Below are positions 17,418-26,490 of a stretch of 64,000 nt of DNA, piece after piece (position 1 is the first letter of the stretch; each line of letters starts with the position of its first letter). Source of the DNA: Cognatishimia maritima (GTDB lineage: Bacteria; Pseudomonadota; Alphaproteobacteria; Rhodobacterales; Rhodobacteraceae); assembly GCF_900129685.1 (NCBI RefSeq), contig NZ_FQWM01000006.1, positions 1 to 64,000 of the forward strand, given 5' to 3'. Position numbers and translations under genes: made by a program. The notes under the pieces were generated by a model, which had not been told where the DNA came from, made no database searches, and saw nothing but the letters and a program-made list of their open reading frames with translations.

Positions 17418-18905
17418 ATGGCTGGCAACAACAACGCAGATCCTCGGCACCTAGAGACACTGGACCGTGATCTGGGACGGCTTTCCAATCTTGAACAAGC
17501 AACATCCTTCGCGGCGCGCCCTATCGTTGGCGGCGGCATCGCGTTGGTATTCATCGCGCTGGCTGGTCTGGCCGCTGCTCTGTTCTTTGGCCAATCCAGC
17601 AACACCTTGCTTGTGACTGTGGCGGCAGCTTTTGGGGCCTATATGGCGCTAAACATCGGGGCAAACGATGTTGCCAACAACATGGGTCCTGCCGTGGGCG
17701 CCAAGGCGCTTTCTATGGGCGGCGCAATCCTCATCGCGGCGATCTTTGAAAGCGCGGGGGCGCTTTTGGCAGGTGGCGACGTTGTGAAAACTATCGCCAA
17801 AGGCATCATTGATCCACAAAGCCTTGGCACAACCGAGGTTTTCATCTGGGCCATGATGGCGGCGCTTCTCGCCTCGGCCCTGTGGGTCAACCTCGCCACT
17901 TGGGTTGGCGCACCTGTGTCCACCACACACTCTGTTGTGGGGGGCGTCATGGGCGCGGGCATCGCCGCCGCAGGATTTGGCGCTGTCAGCTGGGGCACGA
18001 TGAGCACAATCGCAGCAAGCTGGGTGATTTCACCAGTTCTGGGCGGTCTGATCGCTGCAGGGTTTCTTTGGTTCATCAAGGTTAAGATTGTTTATCAGGA
18101 CGACAAAATCGCCGCCGCACGCAAATGGGTTCCGGTGCTTGTCGGCATTATGGCCGGCGCTTTTGCATCCTATCTGGCCATCAAAGGCCTGAAGAAGATC
18201 ATCAAGATCGACCTGCAAACCGCGCTGATGATTGGAGTCGCGGCAGGGCTGATCATCTGGGCTGCGACCATCCCGCTAATCAAGAAACAGTCCGAAGGGC
18301 TGGAGAACCGCAACAAATCGCTGAAAGTGCTGTTTGGCATTCCGCTGGTTGTCTCTGCCGCGCTACTCAGCTTTGCCCATGGGGCGAATGATGTCGCCAA
18401 TGCGGTGGGTCCTCTAGCGGCCATTGTGCAGGCATCGGGCAGCGGCGATTTCTTGGCGGCCGTCAGCATTCCTTTTTGGGTGATGATTATCGGGGCCTTT
18501 GGGATTTCCTTTGGTCTATTCCTGTTCGGACCAAAACTGATCAAGATGGTCGGCGACCAGATCACCAAGCTGAACCCAATGCGCGCCTATTGTGTGGCGC
18601 TGTCAGCCGCCATCACCGTGATCATTGCAAGCTGGCTGGGGCTGCCGGTCAGTTCAACGCACATTGCAGTCGGCGGGGTCTTTGGTGTCGGCTTCTTCCG
18701 CGAATGGTATACAGAGCGCCGCATCAAACAGGCGCGCATGGCCATGCCGACCCGCAAGCAATACTCGCGCGAGGAGCGCCGCCGCCGCAAATTGGTGCGC
18801 CGGTCCCACTTCCTGACCATTGCTGCGGCATGGGTCATCACCGTGCCAGCGACGGCAACAATTTCGGGACTTCTGTTCCTGTTGTTGAATAGCTTCAGCA
18901 GCTGA
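17418..18905 (+). CDS. PiT-family inorganic phosphate transporter
   Basis: A 495-residue polytopic membrane protein with the duplicated PiT signature: GANDVANNMGPAVG (about residues 80-93) and GANDVANAVGPLAA (about 322-335), each followed by a VSTTH/VSSTH segment. It imports phosphate-metal complexes with protons. A long N-terminal soluble extension of about 30 residues and a basic cytoplasmic stretch near 430-450 (RKQYSREERRRRK) are typical of alphaproteobacterial members. It ends at a terminator. A linked phoU-like gene is not seen. Confidence 0.94.
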   Translation: MAGNNNADPRHLETLDRDLGRLSNLEQATSFAARPIVGGGIALVFIALAGLAAALFFGQSSNTLLVTVAAAFGAYMALNIGANDVANNMGPAVGAKALSMGGAILIAAIFESAGALLAGGDVVKTIAKGIIDPQSLGTTEVFIWAMMAALLASALWVNLATWVGAPVSTTHSVVGGVMGAGIAAAGFGAVSWGTMSTIAASWVISPVLGGLIAAGFLWFIKVKIVYQDDKIAAARKWVPVLVGIMAGAFASYLAIKGLKKIIKIDLQTALMIGVAAGLIIWAATIPLIKKQSEGLENRNKSLKVLFGIPLVVSAALLSFAHGANDVANAVGPLAAIVQASGSGDFLAAVSIPFWVMIIGAFGISFGLFLFGPKLIKMVGDQITKLNPMRAYCVALSAAITVIIASWLGLPVSSTHIAVGGVFGVGFFREWYTERRIKQARMAMPTRKQYSREERRRRKLVRRSHFLTIAAAWVITVPATATISGLLFLLLNSFSS

Positions 18906-18922
18906 TCAAACAAGACATCACT

Positions 18923-18948
18923 GGGCACCTTCGGGTACCCATTTTTTT
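18923..18948 (+). terminator. Terminator after the phosphate transporter
   Basis: GGGCACC/GGTACCC hairpin with one mismatch, TTCG loop, then seven T. Confidence 0.8.
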
Positions 18949-18951
18949 GGC

Positions 18952-20553
18952 CTAAATCAACCCTGCGGTCGTCAGCGCCTTGAGCATCGGTGCCAGTTCC
19001 GCCTCATAGACCCTCCAGCCTTGGTCGCTGTCCTTGTAGACCGGCTGCGTCACCTGCACGGCACTGGCCGTGCGCACATGGTTTGTGGCTTTCTCTGGGG
19101 TCAGCCAATCCTCGGACCATGTCAGCCTGGTTGCCTCTGCTAAGGCTTTGGTGGACGCTATGGGTTCATTCACCAAAGCGCCATAGCCCAGATCAAACAC
19201 CCGATCCCCGCAGACTTTGTTCCAATGCTGCATCAGGTCGCGGTGGTAGATCATAAAGCGCGCGATATCGTCAAAGCTGTTCACAAACCCCTGCGCCCTG
19301 CCCTTGAACACCTGCCGATAGAGCGACCATGCAACCGCACGCGGGTCACGACTCATATGCACAATGCGCGCCTCAGGCAGCGCGGCGGCAATAAAGCCAA
19401 TCCAACGGAAATTCAGCGGCATCTTGTCCACCATCACCGGTCGACCATCCGAAAGACTGTCAAACTCACTTAGAAGAAGGTCCCGTAGCGCTTGGATGTC
19501 CTGAGCACTCAACTGCGCCTGACCCTTTGCTTGCAGGGTCTGCATCTGCTGAATGACAGCCGCCCGCAGGATATTCAGTTCTCCGCAAGCCTGAACATTT
19601 GCATCCCGCGCCAAAATGCGTTCGGTCAGGGTGGTGCCTGTCCGTGGCAGCCCCGTCACGAAAATGAAACGCGTATCAGGCTCGGTGCCGGATTCAGGTA
19701 TTGGCTCTGGGAACAGGCTTTTGGCATAAGCGCCTGCAATCGCTTCGGATCTGAAATCATAAGGCGTGGTCTTGGCCAGCAAAGCGTTCCCCTGCTGCAA
19801 ATGGGAAAACGCCGCAGCGTGGTCCTTGCATTTGTGCAGCAAGTCAAACAGCGCAAACTGCACATAGGCACTGCGGGGATTGTCCTTACCTAGCTTGGCA
19901 ATGGCTTGGCGCATTTGGGCAATCAGCGGGTCCGACGCGTCGACCTTGCGCTTAACAACCGAGATATGCCGCAACAGACCGACATCCATGGGGTCGACCT
20001 GCAACCCTGCCTCAAAATGTTGTTCTGCCGTCTCAAGCTCGCCTTGCGATTGCGCAACCGCGCCAAGCAGCCGGTAGATAATTGTATCATCCGGCGTCAA
20101 CACGCGCGCCTTCTCCAAGACCTGCACGGCTTCATCAGGGCGGTTCAATTCGTGCAGCGCCTGCCCACGCAAGATCAGCGCGCGTGGCAAATCAGCGGAA
20201 ATCGCAAGGATGTCATCACACACCTTAAGCGCCTCAACTGCTTGGTCATCTTCCAGCAAACACTTGGCCAAAGCACAAGCGACCTGCGGATGCGTCGGGG
20301 CCAAATAAAAGGCTGCCCGCAAGTGGGTGATCGCGGCTGGCCAATCGTCTTGCTGTTCTGCGACCTGTGCCCGTTGAAACAACCCTTCGGTCGCGACGAC
20401 ACGCATTTCAGCAAGGGCCTTTGCCGCCTTCTTATTCTTCGGGAAGCGTTCCAGCACGGCCTGATTCAATGTGACCGCCGTCAGCCAATCCTGCTTCTTG
20501 GCGGCCTGCCGCGCCTGCGTCAGCGACTTTTCAACGGAAAGAGATGCAGCCAT
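18952..20553 (-). CDS. TPR-sulfotransferase fusion protein
   Basis: A 533-residue protein: about 245 residues of tetratricopeptide repeats, then a sulfotransferase domain. The PAPS 5'-phosphosulfate loop is seen in FVTGLPRTGTTLTE (about residues 292-305) and the 3'-phosphate region in HMSRDPRAVAWS (about 398-409). It transfers sulfate from PAPS to an unknown acceptor, possibly a glycan or protein. Such fusions are common in Rhodobacteraceae. It stands alone between two terminators and is not adjacent to the polysaccharide locus. Confidence 0.9.
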   Translation of the reverse strand: MAASLSVEKSLTQARQAAKKQDWLTAVTLNQAVLERFPKNKKAAKALAEMRVVATEGLFQRAQVAEQQDDWPAAITHLRAAFYLAPTHPQVACALAKCLLEDDQAVEALKVCDDILAISADLPRALILRGQALHELNRPDEAVQVLEKARVLTPDDTIIYRLLGAVAQSQGELETAEQHFEAGLQVDPMDVGLLRHISVVKRKVDASDPLIAQMRQAIAKLGKDNPRSAYVQFALFDLLHKCKDHAAAFSHLQQGNALLAKTTPYDFRSEAIAGAYAKSLFPEPIPESGTEPDTRFIFVTGLPRTGTTLTERILARDANVQACGELNILRAAVIQQMQTLQAKGQAQLSAQDIQALRDLLLSEFDSLSDGRPVMVDKMPLNFRWIGFIAAALPEARIVHMSRDPRAVAWSLYRQVFKGRAQGFVNSFDDIARFMIYHRDLMQHWNKVCGDRVFDLGYGALVNEPIASTKALAEATRLTWSEDWLTPEKATNHVRTASAVQVTQPVYKDSDQGWRVYEAELAPMLKALTTAGLI

Positions 20554-20707
20554 CTGGTCCTCAAGGCGGAAATCATCGGTTGCCTCACCTTACGCCACGC
20601 ACCCTGCCCGGCAACCAATGAGCGCCCCATTCCGCAGCGAATGCGGGCACGGGGCAAACTTCTTTAACCAATTGTTAGTTTTCAACGCCGCGTTAAGCGA
20701 ACGCGGC

Positions 20708-20742
20708 AAAAGAAAACCCCGCTTGGTAGTCCGCAGCGGGGT
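20708..20742 (-). terminator. Terminator of the cytochrome c gene
   Basis: ACCCCGCT/AGCGGGGT stem with an 11-nt loop; on the minus strand it is followed by a T-rich tract (TTTCTTTT), 32 bp after the stop. Confidence 0.85.
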
Positions 20743-20773
20743 AATTTTATTCAAATCCGTAAATCAGCGCCGA

Positions 20774-21217
20774 TTATTGCGTGACAGCTTCTTCTTCGGT
20801 TTCTTCAACCTCAACCATCGGTGACACGCTTGCCAAATAAGCCGCGACATCTTCGCCGCCCTTTTTGAGCTTAAATGTCATCTTGGTTTTCCCATCGGTC
20901 CCCTGCTCTTTCAGGAACCCCTTGGGATCAGCAACAAAGGCCGCCAATAGCGCCTCGTCCCAGACAAGACCTGCTTCGCCTGCTTCAGTCATCGCCTTGG
21001 AATACTTGAAATCGCCAGCCCCGGCAGCGCGGCCAACCACGCCATATAGGTTTGGCCCTGTGCGGCCACCTTTCGCCAGAACTTCGCCTTCAGGCGTGGT
21101 GATCGTGTGGCAGGATTTGCATTTACCAAAGGCCTTTTCGCCTGCGGCAACATCGCCTTCCGCCTGCGCGGCAGTTGCCAGCATCAAGGCGGCGGTCGTC
21201 AACATGATACGTTTCAT
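20774..21217 (-). CDS. Periplasmic class I cytochrome c (c2/c550 type)
   Basis: A 147-residue precursor: signal peptide MKRIMLTTAALMLATAAQA, the haem site CKSCH (about residues 35-39), GPNLYGVVGR and the Met-ligand region KTKMTFKL, then an acidic tail (VEEETEEE-like) after the cytochrome fold. It is probably an electron carrier between the bc1 complex and oxidases. GAGGGATACG precedes ATG 21217; the longer upstream frame lacks a site. The acidic C-terminal extension is longer than in Paracoccus c550, as far as I can judge. Confidence 0.93.
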   Translation of the reverse strand: MKRIMLTTAALMLATAAQAEGDVAAGEKAFGKCKSCHTITTPEGEVLAKGGRTGPNLYGVVGRAAGAGDFKYSKAMTEAGEAGLVWDEALLAAFVADPKGFLKEQGTDGKTKMTFKLKKGGEDVAAYLASVSPMVEVEETEEEAVTQ

Positions 21218-21320
21218 CGTATCCCTCACTTTAGCTAGCGCGTTCGTTGCACAACCTAATGTTTGCAGTCTGATCTGCAATGGACAAATCAGCGCGGCCC
21301 GGCGGGTAGGCAGAAACTTG

Positions 21321-21974
21321 TTAGCCGGCCTGAAACATCTCTTCAAAAGTGCTGCGTAGGGCGACGTCCAGATCATCCATCGTCACCGGCAGCCCCAGAT
21401 CAACCAAAGACGTCACGCCAAATTCAGTGATCCCGCAGGGCACAATCCCGGTGAAGTGATCCAAATCCGGCTCCACATTGATCGAAATACCATGAAAACT
21501 GACCCATTTGCGCAGCCGAATACCGATGGCCGCGATTTTGTCCTCGGCCTTTTGACCGGTCACGGTCAACGGCTTGTCGTCCCGCTCGACCCAGACGCCC
21601 ACCCGGCCACAGCGGATTTCGCCTTTGACATTGAACTGATCCAGCGTCGCAATAACCCATTTCTCAAGTTGCTCAACAAATCCCCGCACGTCCTTGCCGC
21701 GCTTCGCGACATCAAGCATCACATAGATGACCCGCTGGCCGGGACCATGATAGGTATACTGCCCACCGCGTTTGCTGGTGTAGACCGTAAAGCGATCCGG
21801 GTCCGTCAGGTCCTCGACCTTAGCCGACGTGCCTGCTGTGTAAAGCGGCGGATGTTCGACCAACCAGATGCACTCATCTGCGTCACCCGCGCGGATCGCC
21901 TCGGCACGGGCCTCCATGAAATCCACCGCCTCTTGATAGTCGGTCAGACCGGATGAGATTTTCCATTCCACCAT
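21321..21974 (-). CDS. lipB: Octanoyl-[ACP]:protein octanoyltransferase
   Basis: A 217-residue LipB. It moves octanoyl from ACP to the lipoyl domains of 2-oxoacid dehydrogenases and GcvH, the first step of lipoate synthesis. Motifs: [24 protein letters not shown], the catalytic Lys in [12 protein letters not shown] and the catalytic Cys in GIVPCGI. AGGAG precedes ATG 21974; the longer frame was rejected. Single gene; family length normal. Confidence 0.96.
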   Translation of the reverse strand: MVEWKISSGLTDYQEAVDFMEARAEAIRAGDADECIWLVEHPPLYTAGTSAKVEDLTDPDRFTVYTSKRGGQYTYHGPGQRVIYVMLDVAKRGKDVRGFVEQLEKWVIATLDQFNVKGEIRCGRVGVWVERDDKPLTVTGQKAEDKIAAIGIRLRKWVSFHGISINVEPDLDHFTGIVPCGITEFGVTSLVDLGLPVTMDDLDVALRSTFEEMFQAG

Positions 21975-22205
21975 GGCAACTCCTAAGCCCTGCGGCCCTT
22001 GTTTCAACTGGCATATAGGTGTGGAGCGCAGGCATTTCACGTCTCTGATCACAGGTCAACAGGCGGCGGTTCAATCCGTTGGACGCGCGCCACTGACCAC
22101 CGCCAGTCACTGCCTGTTGGGTGGGTTATCTTTTTCACCGCAAGGTGTTTTTTGCGCTTCACATCCAAATGGCGACTCGATATAGACCCCGTCACCAAGT
22201 CATGT

Positions 22206-22292
22206 GCGGTCGTGGCGGAATTGGTAGACGCGCAGCGTTGAGGTCGCTGTTCCTTAACCGGAGTGGAAGTTCGAGTCTTCTCGACCGCACCA
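22206..22292 (+). tRNA. tRNA-Leu (anticodon GAG)
   Basis: An 87-nt class II tRNA: acceptor GCGGTCG/CGACCGC, anticodon stem CAGCG/CGCTG around TTGAGGT (anticodon GAG), TTCGAGT T-loop and encoded ACCA. Its last 15 bases are repeated at 23607-23621. Confidence 0.96.
22278..22292 (+). repeat. attL-like 15-bp direct repeat (tRNA 3' end)
   Basis: TTCTCGACCGCACCA, identical to the copy at 23607-23621; this copy lies within the intact tRNA-Leu gene. Confidence 0.85.
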
Positions 22293-22357
22293 CCTAAAAC
22301 ACTTAAGCCACAGTAATTATTGGCTTTTTCGATTTTTATGTTACCTTACCCCACGGC

Positions 22358-22371
22358 CAGCCCCACAATTG
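22358..22371 (+). repeat. Inner 14-bp direct repeat, left copy
   Basis: CAGCCCCACAATTG, 66 bp inside the left att copy. The identical copy is at 23477-23490; both are followed by GCGC-rich inverted repeats. Confidence 0.8.
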
Positions 22372-22615
22372 TACGCAACAAGTGCGCGAAAATGGTGCGC
22401 AATTAGCAAAAACTTCCTCGAAACGATAGATGACCATTATAGAATTCGGAATCCGGATTTCGGTCACGATTGGACCGCGTTAGCTTTCGATGCTCTGCCA
22501 AATGTCTTATTCCAAACGACAGAATATATTTTCCGGCTACGGCATTCCGCCAAACCGACTTAGCGATACATGATTTTGGCATTAAATTTTGAAGGTATTG
22601 AGAGAGGGGCAAATT

Positions 22616-23416
22616 TTGGGAAAAAAGACAAAATCCAATGAGGAAACCAAAGTCGACCCGCTCGCAGAAGGTTTTCGGCAACCACCTGACCATACTACTG
22701 ACCCGTGCCTTACTTACATGGCGCGGATTATGGAGTTGCGAGAATTTGTGGGATTCGATTTTAACTTTGTAAAAACGTCTCATGAGCTACGTGAGGTTCT
22801 GAGTGATCAACTCAAAGAAAGCATTGGAATGGAAGGGTTGAATGCCCTTGAATACAACTTTTCAAAACAACGTTCCTTGGTAAACCAAATTTTGCTTTCG
22901 AGGGCCATTGAATCCTTCGATCTCTATCTAACAACTATCCTGCGAGATATAATTCTTTCTCGCCCTGAAATGCTCAAATCTGAAGGTACGGTTGAAGTTT
23001 CGACGATCATCGAAACCGGCAACTACGAAGATCTTATTTGGCAAATTGTTGAACGAAAAGTTCATGAACTATCATACAAGCCACTACGCGAGCTGAGTAA
23101 GTTCATAAAGTCTAGAACAGGGATCGAACTTTTTCCCACCGATGAGGCGTTTGAGATGACCTTGATCGCATCTGAAGTTCGCAATCTAATCGCTCACAAC
23201 GATTGTGTGGTGAACGATTTGTTTAATACACGGATCTCTGGAATAGAGTTTCCATTGCAAATAACAGAGACGGGTCGAATAAATATCGAAGATGAATGGT
23301 TAAGACGTGCGAGCTACACGCTTGATAGCTTAGTGTTCGACTTTGATGAAACTGCTTCGAAGAAATTCAAGCTGCAAACTCGCTACCGCTTCGCAGCATT
23401 CACACTTCGAAGCTAG
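22616..23416 (+). CDS. HEPN-like protein, possible RNase or defence effector
   Basis: A 266-residue soluble, mostly helical protein. Near residues 189-194 it has RNLIAH, which fits the R-x4-H catalytic motif of HEPN ribonucleases, set in a helix with VRNLIAHND. I cannot place it in a named HEPN family with certainty; it resembles RiboL-PSP/MAE_28990-like HEPN proteins found near defence genes. TTG 22616 is preferred as start because AGAGAGGGG lies 7 nt upstream; TTG 22589 is the alternative. No antitoxin (MNT or other) is encoded beside it. Low GC and the flanking att repeats indicate recent transfer. Confidence 0.65.
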   Translation: MGKKTKSNEETKVDPLAEGFRQPPDHTTDPCLTYMARIMELREFVGFDFNFVKTSHELREVLSDQLKESIGMEGLNALEYNFSKQRSLVNQILLSRAIESFDLYLTTILRDIILSRPEMLKSEGTVEVSTIIETGNYEDLIWQIVERKVHELSYKPLRELSKFIKSRTGIELFPTDEAFEMTLIASEVRNLIAHNDCVVNDLFNTRISGIEFPLQITETGRINIEDEWLRRASYTLDSLVFDFDETASKKFKLQTRYRFAAFTLRS

Positions 23417-23476
23417 CAAATCCAAGCACTCAATTGTCTACAGCAGTAGCATTTTATTCAGTTCCAGCCCCATCTA

Positions 23477-23490
23477 CAGCCCCACAATTG
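23477..23490 (+). repeat. Inner 14-bp direct repeat, right copy
   Basis: An identical CAGCCCCACAATTG, 117 bp before the right att copy, followed by GCGCGC...GCGCGC. It may be an integrase or excisionase arm site, or the scar of an internal deletion. Confidence 0.75.
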
Positions 23491-23606
23491 AACGCGCGCT
23501 GCGTAGCAAAAGCGCGCGACAACATGAAACGAAAAATCATACCAACATATTGATATTATTTTGTTTTATGGACAGAATGAAACAGCATGCGACACCTAGA
23601 TGCCGG

Positions 23607-23621
23607 TTCTCGACCGCACCA
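23607..23621 (+). repeat. attR-like 15-bp direct repeat
   Basis: A second copy of TTCTCGACCGCACCA. The sequence upstream of it does not continue the tRNA, so this is a partial duplicate marking the distal end of the island. Confidence 0.85.
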
Positions 23622-23676
23622 TTATCTCCCCCAATATAGATCTTTTCGAGTCGATGACGCTTAGCCCTTTTGCGCG

Positions 23677-24690
23677 CTAAATCCTGTCGCGATAGGCGGC
23701 GGGTGTATCCCCTGTCCAGTGTTTGAACGCCCGATGGAATGTCGCTGCGGAGGCAAAGCCAAGCGTTTGCGCCAGCGCCTCAATAGGTTGGCCTTCTGTT
23801 AGACCCGCAATCGCCATGTCGCGGCGCAGACTGTCTTTGATGGCTTGAAAGGAACTCCCCTGCGCATTCAGGCGCCGGATCAAGGTGCGCGGTGTCACAT
23901 GCAGGGCGGCGGCCGCATCATTGAGCGTAAGATCAAACCGCGCCGTATAGACCATCTCGCGTAGCTTCAACGTCAACGCATGTTCATTAGACTCGGTGAA
24001 TATCCAGTCCCGAGGCGCGTGGGTTAGAAACCGCTGCAGATCAGATGCTGTGCGTTGAATCGGAAGGGACCAAAGTGCGCGGTCAAAAGAAATTGCAGTG
24101 AACGGTTGATCAAAGCGCGCCTCGCACGGGAAAAGCACCGGGTAATCTGCGGCAAAGGGGGGCTTTGCAAACGCAAAATCCACCTGCGCCACAGGCAGTT
24201 CGCGCCCCGCAAGCCAAGAGGCCAGCCCATGCGCCAACTTGAGCATCAACATATGACCGAACCGGTTTACGTCGCCCCTGCCGCGAGGTTTCAACTGCAC
24301 CACAACACATTGATTTGCATTTGAAATCTCCAGAAAATAATCATCCAGAACGAGGTTCCAAAACGTGGCCATCCGGTAGATACCCGCCCCAATGGACGAC
24401 GCCCCTAATATCGTCGTGCAGATCTGCTTGAGTGCTCCCGGACGGATCGGGCGGGACCAAAGCCCCATCATTTCATCGCCGCTTTGCTGCGCGGCAACCT
24501 GATAAAGCCGCACGATCTGATCCCGCGATAGGCGCGTCTTTGTGTGGTTATCTCGCGCTGAAAACTCCGCGCGTTTCAGGATTTTCTGCAGTCCCTCTGC
24601 GCCGCAACGCACTTCAAGGGCCAATAAAAGGTCCTCAACTAGCGCAAATGAGACCGTAGCCGGTGCGTGGATTGGATTATGCATCTCCAT
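23677..24690 (-). CDS. AraC-family regulator with Arabinose_bd-type sensor domain
   Basis: A 337-residue regulator: an N-terminal ligand domain of about 200 residues (GLWSRPIRPGALKQICTTIL), then a C-terminal double HTH (LTLNDAAAALHVTPRTLIRRL and IEALAQTLGFASAATFHRAFKHWTG). This class commonly controls a divergent catabolic gene; here an enoyl-CoA hydratase gene starts about 130 bp away on the other strand. The inducer is unknown, and could be an acyl compound given the target. Confidence 0.9.
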   Translation of the reverse strand: MEMHNPIHAPATVSFALVEDLLLALEVRCGAEGLQKILKRAEFSARDNHTKTRLSRDQIVRLYQVAAQQSGDEMMGLWSRPIRPGALKQICTTILGASSIGAGIYRMATFWNLVLDDYFLEISNANQCVVVQLKPRGRGDVNRFGHMLMLKLAHGLASWLAGRELPVAQVDFAFAKPPFAADYPVLFPCEARFDQPFTAISFDRALWSLPIQRTASDLQRFLTHAPRDWIFTESNEHALTLKLREMVYTARFDLTLNDAAAALHVTPRTLIRRLNAQGSSFQAIKDSLRRDMAIAGLTEGQPIEALAQTLGFASAATFHRAFKHWTGDTPAAYRDRI

Positions 24691-24710
24691 GAATTAAGTC
24701 GAACATTCTT

Positions 24711-24779
24711 TGTCACTTTATGCAAATAATTTGTCATCTAGCGTCATTATCTCAAATACCAACAGTCATTAGATGTCAC
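24711..24779. promoter_or_regulatory. Candidate AraC operator region
   Basis: In the divergent spacer the word GTCA recurs five times. TGTCA at 24711 and 24732 are 21 bp apart (two helical turns), as direct half-sites of AraC proteins often are; others are near 24743, 24764 and 24774. The inference is weak. Confidence 0.3.
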
Positions 24780-24817
24780 TTAACGCAATTCACTACATAG
24801 AAAACTTCGGTGCACCC

Positions 24818-25624
24818 ATGACTGTCACACTCAACGACGACCAATTTGAAAACCTCACGCTTGAGAAACACGACGATGGCGTCTGGGTTGTGACCCTGAA
24901 CCGCCCCGAAAAGCGCAATGCGCTGAACTTGGCGACCATCGAAGAGTTGATCACGCTCTTTTCAAACGCACCACGTGCCGGGGCGCAGGCCATCGTCTTG
25001 GCGGCCAAAGGGGATCATTTCTGCGCGGGCCTGGACCTGATTGAACACCATGACGCAGATCGCAGCCCAGCGGATTTCATGCATGTTTGCCTGCGCTGGC
25101 ATGAGGCCTTCAACAAGATGGAATATGGCGGCGTGCCGGTGATCGCAGCCCTTAAGGGCGCGGTTGTTGGCGGTGGTTTGGAACTCGCCAGCGCGGCCCA
25201 TATCCGGGTGGCTGATGCTGGCACCTATTTCGCCCTGCCCGAAGGGCAACGCGGATTGTTTACAGGCGGTGGCGCGACCATTCGGGTCGCGGATTTGGTC
25301 GGCAAGTCCCGCATGATCGATATGATGCTGACCGGGCGGGTCTATCAGGGACAAGAGGCAGTTGATCTGGGCTTGGCTCAATATCTTGAAGAAGGGTCAA
25401 CATTTGATAAAGCCATCGCGCTGGCGCAACGCACCGCTGCCAATTTGCCCCTGACAAACTTTGCGATTTGTTCTGCTGTCAGCCACATGCAGAACATGTC
25501 CGCGATGGATGCCGCCTATGCCGAGGCCGTCGTTGCAGGTGTTGTGAACACGCAGCCCGCCGCCCGCGAACGTCTTGCGGCCTTTGCCGACAAATCCGCA
25601 GCGCGCATTCGCCCGAACACCTGA
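24818..25624 (+). CDS. Enoyl-CoA hydratase/isomerase family protein
   Basis: A 268-residue crotonase-fold protein. The CoA/oxyanion segment is [16 protein letters not shown] (about residues 62-77) and the second oxyanion helix is [17 protein letters not shown] (about 108-124). Crotonases hydrate or isomerise acyl-CoAs; a Glu in GGGLELA is kept and a second acid near 140 is plausible, but the precise reaction is not determinable. The start may be 24773 (15 residues longer); neither has a strong ribosome site. It is likely controlled by the divergent AraC regulator. Confidence 0.9.
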   Translation: MTVTLNDDQFENLTLEKHDDGVWVVTLNRPEKRNALNLATIEELITLFSNAPRAGAQAIVLAAKGDHFCAGLDLIEHHDADRSPADFMHVCLRWHEAFNKMEYGGVPVIAALKGAVVGGGLELASAAHIRVADAGTYFALPEGQRGLFTGGGATIRVADLVGKSRMIDMMLTGRVYQGQEAVDLGLAQYLEEGSTFDKAIALAQRTAANLPLTNFAICSAVSHMQNMSAMDAAYAEAVVAGVVNTQPAARERLAAFADKSAARIRPNT

Positions 25625-25670
25625 AATATGGATGAAGTATCAGCCGCAAAATGCTGATATTAAGCGATTT

Positions 25671-26426
25671 TTAGGAGAACAGGCTTTCTGCCTTATTCAA
25701 CACAACACCAAGCAGCTGGGTCTTATCCCCCAGCGCTTGCTCGGCACGCTGCACTTCTTCGGGCAGGCTTTGACCACCGCCGACGACAAGCAGAACACCG
25801 TCCACATTCGGCAGAAATCCAAGCACATCGTCGCTGTCCAGAACGGACGGCAGATCAAATATCACCATGTCCGGGCAGAGCAAATCTTGCATTTCGGACA
25901 GCACATCTGTGGTCATCATTTGCTGAATAAGCTCTGACGAATGATAGACCTTGGTGTCATTCAGGCCCAAGGCAAGCGACTGCCCGACGCGAATCAAATA
26001 TTCCTCGGGCGCGATATGACCGGCCAGATAGTCACTCAGCCGTCCGGGGTTCTTAACGCCCAAAAGCGCTGCCAAACTTGGCTTGGTGAAATGCATATCA
26101 AACAGAACGGTCCGCACACTTTCCATACGCGCAACGGACAGTGCGAGGTTGGCTGAAACAAAGCTCGCCCCGCAGCCTTCGGTCACGCCGGTAACTGCAA
26201 TCCGCGTCCAGCCGTGCTCTCGCATCGCGATCAAGAGCCGCGTGCGCAGCATGTCAAACCGCTTGTGCACAGGATCGTTTTTTTGCGCGGTCACGATCCG
26301 GTTCGCCCGCAGATGCGCCTCATCCAGGTCGATCTCATGCATCTCATTCCAAAGCAATTGTGCTTCGTCGCCAAGATCGATGAGAAGCTTGGCGTTTGAG
26401 GCACTGGGAAGATGGTCTTTGGTCAT
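25671..26426 (-). CDS. CpsD/Wzc-type BY-kinase-like protein with altered P-loop
   Basis: A 251-residue cytoplasmic ATPase domain of the tyrosine-kinase family that controls polysaccharide polymerisation together with a Wzz/Wzc membrane partner. The Walker A region reads TGVTEGCGASF: Ala87 replaces the usual Lys, while Walker A'-like VLFDMHF and Walker B-like VIFDLPS remain. No tyrosine cluster is at the C-terminus. It lies downstream of the glycan genes on the minus strand. The Wzz-like partner in this locus is at 36241-37515. ATP binding may be weakened or lost. Confidence 0.82.
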   Translation of the reverse strand: MTKDHLPSASNAKLLIDLGDEAQLLWNEMHEIDLDEAHLRANRIVTAQKNDPVHKRFDMLRTRLLIAMREHGWTRIAVTGVTEGCGASFVSANLALSVARMESVRTVLFDMHFTKPSLAALLGVKNPGRLSDYLAGHIAPEEYLIRVGQSLALGLNDTKVYHSSELIQQMMTTDVLSEMQDLLCPDMVIFDLPSVLDSDDVLGFLPNVDGVLLVVGGGQSLPEEVQRAEQALGDKTQLLGVVLNKAESLFS

Positions 26427-26490
26427 CTGACTGGTCCTGTTTCTGGTCGAGCCGTTTTAGGCAATAAACTGGGGCAAAATATGGCGATTT

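Larger units (their letters stand above)
22278..23621 (+). mobile_element. Miniature tRNA-borne island (1.34 kb) with a single gene
   Basis: A segment bounded by two copies of the 15-bp tRNA 3' end (TTCTCGACCGCACCA). It is visibly AT-richer than its surroundings, with codon use unlike its neighbours, and carries one HEPN-like gene. The geometry (tRNA 3' end duplicated distally) is that of tyrosine-integrase insertions, but no integrase frame is present, so the element is either a remnant after internal deletion or was mobilised in trans. Confidence 0.75.

Noticed and set aside
19000-20500. Link of the TPR-sulfotransferase to the polysaccharide locus
   Set aside because: It is more than 5 kb away, is bounded by terminators and has housekeeping neighbours; sulfation of the glycan cannot be argued from this.
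22369-22563. 64-residue frame at the start of the tRNA island
   Set aside because: It starts with TTG within the 14-bp repeat, has no ribosome site and no recognisable motif. It could be a remnant but cannot be supported.
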